DNA of 64,000 bases from Torreya grandis (Eukaryota > Streptophyta > Pinopsida > Cupressales > Taxaceae). The position numbers and the translations under genes are program-made. The number at the start of each line of letters is the position of its first letter. The stretch's first letter is position 1. The notes under the pieces were generated by a model that saw only the letters and a list, made by a program, of their open reading frames with translations, was not told the DNA's origin and did no database searches. The stretch lies in assembly GCA_037957365.1 (NCBI GenBank), contig JARHVA010008346.1, positions 315,001 to 379,000 of the forward strand. The letters run 5' to 3'. Positions 49,620 through 60,665 of this stretch are shown here, in pieces.

Positions 49620-49766
49620 TCCTTTGGTAAAGGCTTGATATCTTGAAGGAGATCCAAAATACAATATGGGTAACCATCAAATTCAAGGATATTTTCCACT
49701 AAGTAAACACCGATGTTCAATGGATCCAATTAAGCTTTTTGGAGTGTGAGGATGAGGACTTACAAC

Positions 49767-51188
49767 ATGTCTCTAGGGTTTGACAATTCGCAATTTGTTG
49801 TGGATGGTTATTCTATACCTACTATTCCTTCATCTAGTGTACTATATAAGATGTTATTTGAGAATAATTCTAAGCCAATGTGAATGATATCACTTATGAT
49901 CTCTTAGAGACTAAGTACACCAAGGTAATCCATTGTACATCTACCAAAGAAATGTGGGATAAATTGAAGACTATTTATGAAGGAGATTCAAAGGTTAAGT
50001 TGGTAAATTTTTAGACTTATTGAAGACAATTTGAGATTATTAAGATGAAGGAAGAATATTATATGGCATCCTTTTTATGGAGAGTTGATGAGATTGTGAA
50101 CATCATCACAAGTCTTGGAGAGAAGATTGAAGAAGCTACTATAGTACAAAAGGTATTAAGGTCTCTATCCCTCAAGTTTGATTCAAAAGTTTATACTATA
50201 GAATAAATTCATGATCTTACTCAGTTGAAGATGGATGAATTACATGGAATCCTTACTACCTATGAGATGAGAGTAAATGATGATATACCACCAAATAAGG
50301 AAACAAAATTCAAGATAGAAATGAAGCCAAAGAAGAAGTTCCAAGGTAAAAAACTCAAGGAGGATGGAATATCTAATTTTGATGAAGATGAACTAATTTA
50401 TTTATTTATAATGAAATTGAAAATAGGGTTAGGAAAGTATAAGGATAAACTACCCTTTAAATGCTTCAATTGAGGAGAGGTAGGACATTTTGATAACAAG
50501 TTTCTTCATAATAATAATAATTATGATGAATAATATGGTGAAGACCAATATGAATACAAGAAAACATATAGGTCTGATAAGAGGAAGAAAAGATTCAAAA
50601 AGTCTGACAACAAGAAGTCCTTAAATAATAAGAAGAGTCTCTACACCAATAAAGATTGCAGCTCATCAGATAAGAGTGAGGATAGTGATTATGAGTTTGA
50701 TAATGAAGATAATGGTCCTATTGAAGATAACACCATCTTCATGGATGAGGAAGGAAGTAATTCATATCAAAAGGAGTCTACTTGGAGTGATTCAGATGAT
50801 GGTAAAGATCAGGTGGACTATGAGACTAAATTGATGAATGCTCTTGAAGAACTAAATATTAACAAGAATATGAAGTCATAAATCAAGGACTATGAGGAGA
50901 AATTCAGTGTGTATGAATCAAGAATGAATGAAAACACCAAGGAGCATGAAGATATAGTCAAGCATCTCAATTGTCAATTGGAAATCCTATCTACAAGCCT
51001 GAAATTCAAACAAGATGAATGTTTAAGGTATGTAACTAAAAATGATTCATTAAAACCTGAGTTAGAGAAGACATCTAGTAAGATGAAGTCATTTGTGAGA
51101 TTTGAAAAGATCTCAAGTGATCTAGACAATATTCTAAGTGATCAAAAGCATGCAAGTGATATAAGTGGTATTAATATAAAGAAGAAAT
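49767..51188 (+). pseudogene. Element E copia-type Gag with coiled-coil tail
   Basis: The first part opens MSLGFDNSQFVVDGYSIPTI in one frame. The main frame then gives FEIIKMKEEYYMASFLWRVD, EIVNIITSLGEKIEEATIVQ, KVLRSLSLKFDSKVYTIE and MDELHGILTTYEMR, closely following the copia gag domain. A knuckle near 50460 reads KCFN-stop-GEVGHF, so its second Cys is lost. Lys-rich and Asp/Glu/Ser-rich stretches follow, then a long helical segment (50820-51188) with KLMNALEELNINKNMK, EHEDIVKHLNCQLEIL and FEKISSDLDNILSDQKHASD. Such a tail is seen in some plant copia Gags. Stops are mainly TAG, TGA or TAA at Gln/Arg positions. Confidence 0.8.
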
Positions 51189-51289
51189 AGAAAATGTAAC
51201 TCAAAACAAGATGAAGACTTATGTAAATCAGAACTTAAAGGTCAAAAATTAGTTAAATAACGAATATGCTAGTAGAATGAAGACAAATT

Positions 51290-51660
51290 AGATTAGATAA
51301 CCAAATTCCATGAGGTATGCAAGTTTTAATGGTTAATATTACACATGTAATCAATTTGGTCATAGAGATAGAGAATGCAAGAGACCTATTAGAAATGAGT
51401 TTGCATGGAACTATGATGGGGGTCATCATTCAAAATTTGAGTCTTCTTCAAAATGAGTAGTTTGTTTCAATTTTCAAAATAATAGACATATTTCAATATT
51501 TTGTTCTAATCAAGAAAGGTAGGAGAAACTTCTTTCCAAAGGTATAGTGTTCTTTAACTATCAATAGAGAGGCCACATTGCTAGATTCTACAATTAAAGG
51601 CCTACAAGATAGAATAGGTTTAATCAGAATCCTAGAGTGCAAGAAAGAAGGCAAGTTAAC
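51290..51660 (+). pseudogene. Three degenerate zinc knuckles of element E
   Basis: Three CCHC-like units follow one another: YYTCNQFGHRDREC near 51338, VCFNFQNNRHISIFC near 51460, and FFNYQ-stop-RGHIARFYN near 51548. Each keeps the Gly/Arg-His and a final Cys or its near replacement, but one or more Cys are lost, often as Tyr or Phe. This fits single-base decay of a multi-knuckle Gag tail. Confidence 0.65.
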
Positions 51661-51770
51661 TCATGGTAACCAAAGGTGGTAGTGTGAGTCACGATGAGTT
51701 TTCAAGTACAAGTAATCTATTTTATATGGTGTAAAATGTGATATAATTTAAAGAGTGCCAAGATGCCTCA

Positions 51771-52157
51771 TTGTCTACTCATGTTGTAAATGAAGAGACC
51801 AAGCTTAAAGATAAGACCAAGATTCTAGTTGAGGCTAATTCTGAGGTGTGTTTGGATCTTAATGAGCAACTTGTTATGTGTAAGAAAGTTTTAATCTTGG
51901 CTCCTATGTTGTTTAGGTTTGAAGGTGATGTTTTAAAATGCAAACAAGATACTTAAGTGATCAAGGTATGTCAATATTCTATAGTTTCTCCAAATGGTGT
52001 ATATCCTATCATAGAAGAGAAAATGAGTAATGTAGAAAAGGAACAAGTTGTCAAAGTTGAGACTAAGAAGAAAAATAACAATCATTCCTATAGCTATACA
52101 AGGATTATAGTGGTTACTGAGGAGATGTGGGCTACTCCTAGCTTCACTTTATTTTAG
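51771..52157 (+). pseudogene. Unrecognised ORF of element E
   Basis: Two adjoining open stretches in one frame (61 and 66 codons with one stop between). Sequence includes EETKLKDKTKILVEANSEVC and EEKMSNVEKEQVVKVETKKK. It is charged and probably helical. No protease DSG, integrase or RT motif is present. It could be the continuation of the Gag or the remains of pol. Confidence 0.4.
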
Positions 52158-53506
52158 AGAATTATGGTGTAGAGGATGTCTCTATCTATGTTTCTTAAAA
52201 GACTCCTTTTAGTGGAGAACCAAGTGATGTTGTGGTATTCTTCAGAAGGTCATAGAAGGCAAGAGATGAGTGTTTCTAGTTAAATTTGGTGTGTAAATAT
52301 GGGAGAAGTTATTTGATGAGGCTAGAGTGATGTCATAATGTGTTTTTTCTATGTATGTAGTTTCTACTGGATCATAATGGGTGTTTTTAGGTGGCATAAT
52401 GAGATTGATGGAATGTCAAGAAGATTTTGGTGCTCAAAAAGATCAAATATATGGTATAGGAAGTCAAGGTTTCCAAATTTTTGAAGGCCCAAATCTTGGT
52501 CTATAAGTGTGTGATGGTTTTCTCTAGGTGGCCAAGAAGTTTCAAAGGTGGGTGTTGACTAGAAGGAGGTTTGTTGACCTTGTTTTTTTTTGAGATTCTA
52601 AAGTTTTGGGCTTTGCTAGAAAAGTGGTTTTCCTTATGAGTTGAGGTCTAAGGATTCTTAATAGGTTGAATGGGATAAATATGTTTTAAAATCAATATTC
52701 ATATAGATCTGAAGGTTTGTGGTTTTTAAATTATTCATGATTTTGTCAAGATAGAGGCCTAATTAGTTAGTAAGTTTGTGAAGAAAGTATGTTGTATAGG
52801 ATGAGATAGGTAATAAAAATTGGTGTACCTAAGGGGGAATATGAGAGTTCCCCAAATATGAAGTTTTAGGTCTTGAAAGTATGTCTACTAAAATTTGTAA
52901 GATCTACAAGTTCTAGGTAGGGCTACAAGGAGTCTAGACAGGCCTAGTGTGAAGATTTGATTTTTTTACTCAGTTTATGTAAAATATCAAGGCATGAGTG
53001 TGTCAAGGTGAGTTATAAAGTTTTTTAGATCATTTTTCATATTTGGTGAGTGTTATGAAGTTCTGTTGGTGGTCCTTAAGGTGTCTTGAGAGACAACATT
53101 AGTAAGCTTGTATGGTGGTTCTTCATGGTATATGGAGATTTGAAGATGATCAAGAGGTGTAATGGCTCAAATATCTTATTTGTATTCCATATTAGATGTT
53201 TCTTAGATATTTCCATCATATTTCACTACTTTTTTGTGTTCTTTATTCATTGGTTGCAGTGCTTGGTTGAAGAGAGTGTTGGCATGTACTAAGAACAAGT
53301 TGTCAAGGCAAGAAGAGGTAGTCTCAAGGTAAGGGGGAGTTTGTATAATATTTATAAGGTGTTCCTCTCCAATTGGTGGTATTTTTAGGTCCTTAGTATC
53401 AGTTTGTGCCCACTTTATCATTTTGTCAAAGGGGGAAAAGGTTACTATTATGAGAGTGCTTGAAGAGAGAAAGGAAAGTGAGTTATATAATGGTTGTTGG
53501 CATAAA
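52158..53506. other. Noncoding 3' part of element E
   Basis: G/T-rich on the plus strand with stops in all frames. No RT or integrase blocks. Confidence 0.5.
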
Positions 53507-53522
53507 TAACAAAGGGGGATAT
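53507..53522 (+). other. Polypurine tract of element E
   Basis: 'aacaaagggggatat' directly before the right LTR. Confidence 0.65.
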
Positions 53523-55511
53523 TTTTAGAGATTTTTTAGTGATGTCATGGAGGTTTTTATATGAGTGGATGAAGTTTATTGATAGTTTAAGTGTCAATGA
53601 CAAAGTGTGTATTATGTTTATCCTAGTATGATTGAAGTAGGATTGGTTGATCTTCAGTTTTGGCATGATTAGGGATAGGTTTGAAGTATTGATCATGTGT
53701 TATGGGACCTATTAGATTTCAAGGATGATTGGATAACTTGTGTAAGTTTATTATATTCATCTGATTCTTCATTATGTTCATCTTGGCATAGTTGGTGTTG
53801 TGATAGAAAAATCTAAGTAGGTAGTTTGTTGACATCACCATTACCACATATGGATGGGTCAAGAGGATTTGGTCATATGGGTGTGATAATATTAGTCCAA
53901 AGTTAATATGGTCCAATTTTAAAGTCATGAAATTTAGTGAAACAAAATATATTAAGGTTTTTAAAATGGCCTTCTAGGCAAATTGTAGAGGTTCCCATAC
54001 TTAGCTAGATCATCACTACACAACATGCAGATATGTATGAACTAGTAATTTTGAGAATTTATTTTTTAGTAATTATAAATTAAAATGAGGTAAAAACATT
54101 TCATGGTGATATTTTATATATTTACAATAAGTTCCCCTAGAAATTTAGACTCTTGAAATGTTTTCTATCTCAAGTTATAAAGCTTTAAAATTGCTCTTGT
54201 AGATTGTGTTAGACCAGAGACCATCAAGTTTAAATACACTAAAGTATGAGGTCACTAGTCATTATATCTAATTTTTTAAATTAAATTTTATATATTGATC
54301 AAATGGTGTGTGTAAAATTCAATATGTCAAAAAATGAATGTGTTAATGATAAGTGTCACATTTCAGAGCTTGGATATAAGATCAATAGTTCATGGTTGAT
54401 CATGTAGTCAGAAAAGAGTAAATGTGTAAATAAGTCATGTATATATTCCAAGTGTCACAATATTAGGTTTTATAATCTAGATCTAATAGTGATCATTTCA
54501 AGATAATGATCAAGCAACTCAGAAGAGATTGACAGAGCACATTTGTTCCAAATTGTTAGGAAGCAGTGAGATGATGACAAGTGCTCGATGTTTAATATTA
54601 AAGAAAAGATAAATATTAGGATAATTTCAAGGGAGATAAAATATTTGTATTAATTCAAGTGATGTGAGGACATGACATGATATCAAAGTTTTTGATGTTT
54701 AACTGTGACCATTGACATATGAATTTAGCAAAGGGAAAAACTAGTTTGTAGTGTTTTAGCCATAATTTTAATCTAGGATGAATTTGAAGGTGCAACAAAA
54801 ATAAAATTTGTACAGGAATTCAAGGAATATATATATTACCTAGTTATAAGTTTTAAATTTTTTTCTAATGAAATTTATTGAACTCTAAATTTGACTATGT
54901 GTTTGACAATGGCTTGTAAGTGACCCAAGAAGGATGTTTTGAGTTGTTCTATAGGTATTTGAATGTTTAAAGGGGACTTAGTTATTGGAGAGTATTTTAT
55001 ACCTTTTTAGGATGATAAGTATGAATTTTGGAGGTTTTATCAATCCATATTCTATATGAACAAATGCTTATAAGTTTATTATTTATTTATTCATGGTGTT
55101 TCTTTGTACAAGGTTAATGTTTGAGTAGATTGAGAATACGCAATGGAGTGTTGATATGTTTATGATAATTTTAGGATGTTTAATGGGTCATGTGTAATAT
55201 AAAAATTCTTTAATAAGTTTTCCTTTGTTTCTAAATTTATTTATGGAGTAATAAATGAGTGAATAGGTCTACATGAGATTTATAATGGATACTAAGGCCT
55301 AATTGAAAGGTGTAGCTACTTAAAGATGACCCGTGTAGATGCCTTAAGAGTCAAGGAATGTGTTGTGGCTAACAAGGAAGGTTATGAACATGATAATCAT
55401 GATGGATCTATAAAAGGTGAAATCAAAAGTGGTGATTTATAGACTTGAGATAAGAGATGCATGTGAGAGTTAAAGAGTGAAGGAAAGAAAAAAGGGTGTG
55501 TGACTAGTGTA
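53523..55511 (+). repeat. Right LTR of element E, cut at its far end
   Basis: Aligns with 40176-42175 of the left LTR. At 55511 the match stops ('gtgtgtgactagtgta' against 'gtgtgtgcctagtaga') and the D2 repeat begins with TG. The remaining 750 bases or so of the LTR are missing from the window. Confidence 0.8.
55507..55511. repeat. Presumed left target-site duplication of the D2 element (gtgta)
   Basis: The five bases of the E LTR before the TG start of D2. The partner would lie right of the window. Confidence 0.4.
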
Positions 55512-56780
55512 TGTAATCAATTAAAAATGCATCCTATCAATAAATTAATCCTAGATCATATGGGATATATCACATCTATATTTATTATTTGGTATCATAC
55601 AATTGTTAAGTAAGAGCATGACCAATGTGAGGATCCACTAGACCCGATTAGGGGATCACTTGTCACAACACACTATGTGAGATAGGGTTCCAAAGTCCAT
55701 AGTATTTCATAATCACATAACAACCCTAAAAGAGTATTATGATTTAATATTTAACTAATATAATAACAATAAAATCTAATCTAATCTAGTGCACACCAAA
55801 GCTTATGGCATAAAGTGGGGTTTAGAAATAAAACAAATAAATAACTAAACTAAACATATATTAGAAGGCATATACTCACGTCAATGTCTACAAAATCCTA
55901 ATACATGGAAGACAAGAATACAAATGTACTATATACACTCTTATAAAGGAGGAATAAAGCTAGGAATACTTACCTTATAATATAAACCTGTTGAGCTTAA
56001 ATCTCCCCCTTGGCCAAGGTGTTTCACAAGAGATTGTCATGGTATGTAAGGACAACCAAGATAAATTATCTCTAGGCTACACAACCTATCTAAGCATTTG
56101 AAAGACTTATCCAAAAGATGATATTAGATCTCCAAAAAAATTATTTAACCCTAAATATTTATTCCCAAGGGGAATGATCAATAGGTAGATGTTTGTTTGC
56201 ACTTCTTCACTCTTACCAAATGGTGGTAAATGACCTTGTATATATAATAGTAAAGTGCCCTATAATTTTTTGAGAACATCAGCTATGATAGTTTGAATCA
56301 GTTGACCTAGAACATTTTTGGTGATAACTCTCTAGGTATGTGTTAGGTCGACCAAGAGGCCAACAAACCAAAAGAGAGAAAAAGTCCCAAAACTATACTA
56401 GGTCGACTTGGTCAGCCTAGCACAACTGACAAGTCAAAAGGGTGCTAAGGAAAGAAATGAAGGATAAAATATATAAAATGATGGGAATACATATAACTAA
56501 GAATAATAATCTTTGGTTTAATGGTATTAAGAGGCTAGAGTGTGGATCGTAAGTGGTAAAACGAATGACAATCTTACGTAGCACTAATGGTTTACCCACC
56601 CCTTTCTTGGTGCACCCCTTAAGGCATGCACTTAGAGAGATTGAAACTCGATAGGTTTATTCAAGATATAAAGTGTCAATAATCAATATAATTTTAAAAT
56701 ATTATGTGTATACATATGCCTCAACTGATGCTCATCATGTGTCATGTAAGTGCCACATGGGATGGTTTTTAGAAGATAGA
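55512..56780 (-). repeat. Repeat D2, LTR of a Tat-like gypsy element
   Basis: Homologous to D1 (10278-11550) with the same anchors in the same order. It begins TGTAATCAATT just where the E LTR is cut, as expected of an insertion. The right end of the LTR is not defined and may reach 57900. Confidence 0.6.
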
Positions 56781-58009
56781 ACATGATAACACACAATGTT
56801 GATGATAGGTATGATATAGTAAGAAAAAAATGAGATAAATGAAATAAATATATTGAGAAACATGTACCTTTAACTTACCTTAGTGCCATAGATAAATGGG
56901 TAGACTACAAGAAAATGAAGGTGTTTAATGTAGAGTACACTAGGTGAACCTATAGAAGTTAGTGTTGAAAAGCCAAAAATCAAAAAATTGATAGACATAT
57001 GATAGTGGAAAATAATATCTACATAATAATTATTCTAATGCATTTTATGGTTTATAAAATGGATGATTAGAAATAAAGATAGAGGCAAAATAAGGAATCT
57101 GCCTAAAAATATATGAAATATTTGAATTTTGAAAAGTGTTTATAAATAAGGAAAAAGATAATTCATTTTGCATTTTGAATTGTGAAATAAATAAAATAGA
57201 GCTCTGAGACCAAACAAGGCTAGCATGGTGATGTAATGATAGGCTAGATGAGGAAGACACCTCGAGGCAGCAACAAGTGCACTATAAGTATGCAACTACG
57301 AATCCCAAACCAATTTTTGAAATTTGTATTGAATTAAGTGAATTTTTATAAAATTTGTTTTTATGAATTTATATATGTTGAAATTGAACAAACTTAGATT
57401 CTAATGGTAAAAAATAGGAAAATGGGAAATGGGTTGGAAGGATTTAGGAAGAAAATTTTAAAAATGCACATTTTGGGTAAAATGTATTGGGTCGACACAC
57501 AAAACATACTAGGCCAACAAGGTTGACCTAGTAGGTTGAAATAGGATAAAATTCATATGGTTGGCATAGTAGGTATGGGTCAACCTAGTGTAATCCATAG
57601 GATAAAAATCTAAAATAAAGTGAGAAACTAGTCTATAAGGTCCAGAGTGAAAACTCAGAACTAGGGAGGGGAAATTAAGAGAGTTGACTTGGAAATTGAA
57701 GTCAAATATGACAAAAATAGGGAAATTTTGGTTAAACTAGGTTGATCAAGGAACCAAAATAAGCACTAAGAAGTGTACAAAAAGTTGAAATAGGGCTGGG
57801 ATGGACCAAAATGACCAAAGGAGTGAAAGAGGGACCAAAAAGGTTATAAATAGGAAAAAATAAATAAAATTAATAGGGAAAAAGAAACTAGGCTTGTTTT
57901 TAATTAAAATTAAAGAATGTATTATGATTATACATAACATGAAGGAACTAATACATTCTTTTTTATTCCTTGGTTACAGAGACAACTAAGATTTTGAAGG
58001 TTGGTGGAC
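56781..58009. repeat. D2-associated noncoding DNA with TCGAC/GTTGAC motifs
   Basis: No gene. Words such as 'gggtcgacac', 'aaggttgacctagtaggttg' and 'gggtcaacctag' recur between 57490 and 57740, with earlier ones at 56300, 56345 and 56400 inside D2. They are like those at 8560-10277. Probably LTR end plus 3' noncoding DNA. Confidence 0.45.
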
Positions 58010-58760
58010 ATGTCTTGGTTTTTAGATTTGTTAGAGAGATTGACAGATAGAGATCAAGCTAGACTGGTAGCCATAGGTCTAGGAGATATAGTAGAGATGT
58101 GTAAGATCCCCCTTAGTGTTGACCTATTAGTCATGTTCTTGGGATAATGGGAATGATTGACTAACACCTTCAAATGGGAGGTGGATAGGTATGTGATAGA
58201 TGTGGGTATCATACTAGAGGATGTCCATGCCATATTTGGGATACCCATATCAAGAGAATTGGTGACCAAAAGGATACCAAAGAGCTCAAAGGAGAATAGA
58301 TCCTCATCCATATGGGCTATAGGCTCATAGATGATATTTATAAGATAAATAATTAGTATGGATGACATGTATATATCATAGATTCTAGACCTCTCAAAGG
58401 TGGTGATAGGCACTTTGACATAATGGGTGTTCCATCACAAGTTAGATGGAAAGGTACCACTATTTGTGGTAGCCTTTAGTAAGATGATGTTAGAAGAGAG
58501 AATATAATATGGTCTATCTTCTATCATCTATTTCCAGCTCATATATGATCTATTTGAGATGCTAGTCAAAGGGTAGAAGACTATGGGACCGATCATACTA
58601 CTAACAACATAGACATATGAGATATTTCCCATGTATTGACTGAATGGGTTACCCCATGTGATGAATGATAGGTTACCTTGAGTACAGAGATGGTGGGAGG
58701 ACCTGGTAGAATTGGTTTTCCCCACATGGCAATGGTATAATTAATGAGACATGCAGATAT
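58010..58760 (+). pseudogene. Plant-mobile-domain-like ORF, antisense to its element
   Basis: Opens MSWFLDLLERLTDRDQARLV, then AIGLGDIVEMCKIPLSVDLL. After two stops it reads LTNTFKWEVDRYVIDVGIIL and EDVHAIFGIPISRELVTKR. The 'TF.....E....L.DV..I.G.PI' run is the signature of the plant mobile domain. Later pieces such as MLVKG and WWEDLVELVFPTWQWYN keep the same frame. About ten stops interrupt it, TAA/TAG/TGA. Tat-lineage gypsy elements are known to carry extra ORFs of this kind between pol and the 3' LTR, in antisense. That fits D2 being the 3' LTR of a minus-strand element here. The domain's cellular role is not known. Confidence 0.65.
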
Positions 58761-59883
58761 TGTGTGTTAGACATATGGTCACATAATAGGTACATGGGCT
58801 AGCTAGCACATAGTTGCACTAATACTAGAGAGGAGAGAGATGATTGGTCACTATATTTGGTGGAAAGAGCCACATCTAGTGGCATGGGTATTAGGATAGA
58901 TGGGTATACTTCATCTAATAACATCAATATTGATGCTTGACTACTGTGCTCAGCATGTGAGGGAGCCACAAGGGAAGAGGGGACTCAAACCACTAATAGT
59001 GAGGCTGACACTAAGGCCATGTTAGGAGTGACCATAAAACTAATTGAATATGATGAGTGGCAAAAGAGGAGGTAAAAGAGGAAAAAATATAAGTAGTAAC
59101 CACTAAAGACATGATAGTGATAGAGAAAAGAGAGAGTGGAGACTATAGACATCCCTGATGATCACATAGATTCACAAGAGGAGATGATAGATAGACCACT
59201 CAAATGGAGGTTGAGATAGACACAAGCCATGATAGAAAAGTTTGAGCTAAGGAGGTGACTGACCAAGGAGGTATTATGAGGTTGCATAGATGGGGAGACT
59301 ATGTTAGGTGATCATATAGGTGATGATATTATAGGATCTGAGACATAGATAGGCATGAAGAAGGTTAAATTATTTCTCAATTTTTTATTTTGTAGTAGAG
59401 AAATATAGATAGATATTATGAGATATGACATTGATCTAATATCTATCTAGTGTGATTTTATAGGCATACCTAAGGATGAGGAGGAGAGATGGGGGTCCTT
59501 AGTGAGTGGATCAATCCATGACATCTTATACAAGACTCTATAGCCATATGACCTAATGACACTAGAGGATCCAAGTGTACCATCTACCCTAGCTTAGGCA
59601 AATCAGTTCAGATTAGCTAGAGAGGTAGTGAGGTAGATACAGGTGTAGAGGGAGAGGGTGCAACCACTAGTAGATATGGGTTCAAGTGAGAGATAGGCCT
59701 GGTAGGCCTTGGTAGATAAGAGATATACACATCTAGAGACAATGATATAAATGATGTAGACGTATACAATGATGCAAACTCAACTAACACAAGCACATGT
59801 AGTGACCCAGGTTGAGTTGGTGAAAGCATAGGTGTAGATAACACACTTATAGGGATATGTAGAGGGATTTTTAAGTCTTAGAT
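58761..59883 (+). other. Decayed downstream part of the antisense ORF
   Basis: Purine-rich on the plus strand, with many stops. Charged short pieces suggest it once continued the mobile-domain ORF. I recognise nothing specific. Confidence 0.35.
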
Positions 59884-59957
59884 TTGTCAGGCACCTAGAA
59901 CATAAATGCTCTGATACCACTTGTCAGGCACCTAGAACATAAATGCTCTGATGCCAC
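59884..59957 (-). repeat. 37-bp tandem duplication carrying two primer sites
   Basis: Two adjacent 37-bp units (59884-59920 and 59921-59957) differ at one base. On the minus strand each includes TGG(T/C)ATCAGAGC, the Met-tRNA primer site, followed by 'atttatgttctagg'. They sit immediately past the LTR end of the copia element to the right. Confidence 0.9.
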
Positions 59958-59958
59958 T

Positions 59959-60650
59959 TGTTGGGGATCAACCAAAAATGTTGATTACAATGTGAAAGCA
60001 ATTAAATGCGAAATTAGCCAGAAAGATAAGTAACTAGAATGATAAATAGTAAATAACAAGAGATATAAGAAACCACCCTAAAAACTTGTATTAAACTCTT
60101 TATAGAAGGAATATAATTGAAGAAACTCCTTTTCTTCCACACCTCTCTCAGATGTATAGATCTCTCTCTAGATCTCTTTCCCTCAAGAGCTCTCTCTCTC
60201 ACATACAATCAACTCCAACAACCTGGAATGATTCACATGTACAATTCTATACTATTCAACACTCTACAATACAATAAGCTAAGAAGATCTATCTTATTAT
60301 ATAATAATTAGGAAACATGAGCATACAACTATAGCCATTAGATGCACCTCCTAATAAAGGGCTCTAAATAGTCTTGCTAAATATAGAGATGTGGACTTGA
60401 GACTATCACTTAATCCTAACATGTAAACACTCTGTTCTGTCCATGGAAATAGCTTTTTGGATGCATAAGTAACTGACATCGGTTCCTACCTGTTTGCCTG
60501 TGACCGATGTCGGCCGATCCCTGCCGATGCTGGCATCTCTTGAACTGCTCTTGACTGATGTTGATCGCTCCTAACCGATGCCGATGACTATGTAAACCTA
60601 CAACTATCAAACTCACTCATAGGTGAAGCTTTTAGCTCCACACCTTAACA
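59959..60650 (-). repeat. LTR (692 bp) of the minus-strand copia element
   Basis: Plus strand TGTTGGGGATCAACC to CCTTAACA, so TG...CA on both strands. A cluster of 'gaccgatgtcgg' and 'ccgatgctgg' words lies at 60475-60592 and makes this part unusually GC-rich for the window. The primer-site repeat is on its left and the polypurine tract on its right. Confidence 0.88.
60475..60592. repeat. GC-rich cluster of GATGTCGG-type words in the LTR
   Basis: Five or six degenerate copies of 'ga(c/t)c/tgatg(t/c)cgg': tgacatcggtt, gaccgatgtcggccgatcc, gccgatgctgg, gactgatgttgatc, aaccgatgccgatg. A related cluster lies at 62401-62560. Confidence 0.7.
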
Positions 60651-60665
60651 ATCTCCCACTTGGAG
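60651..60665 (-). other. Polypurine tract of the minus-strand copia element
   Basis: The plus strand reads 'atctcccacttggag', which is AAGTGGGAGAT on the minus strand directly before the TG of the LTR. Confidence 0.8.

Larger units (their letters stand above)
40176..55511 (+). mobile_element. Element E: gag-only LTR element with very long LTRs
   Basis: The left LTR runs 40176-42557 and, after a nested copia element, 49232-49603. That makes about 2.75 kb. The right LTR starts at 53523 and is cut at 55511. The internal 3.9 kb has a primer-site-like string, a copia-type gag, a run of zinc knuckles and a polypurine tract, but I saw no RT, RNase H, integrase or protease. It inserted into LTR C. 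The layout resembles known plant terminal-repeat elements that encode only Gag. A pol deletion is the alternative. Confidence 0.75.

Noticed and set aside
58054..58413. 119-codon minus-strand ORF
   Set aside because: It is antisense to the mobile-domain pseudogene, which has family-typical sequence. This ORF has none.
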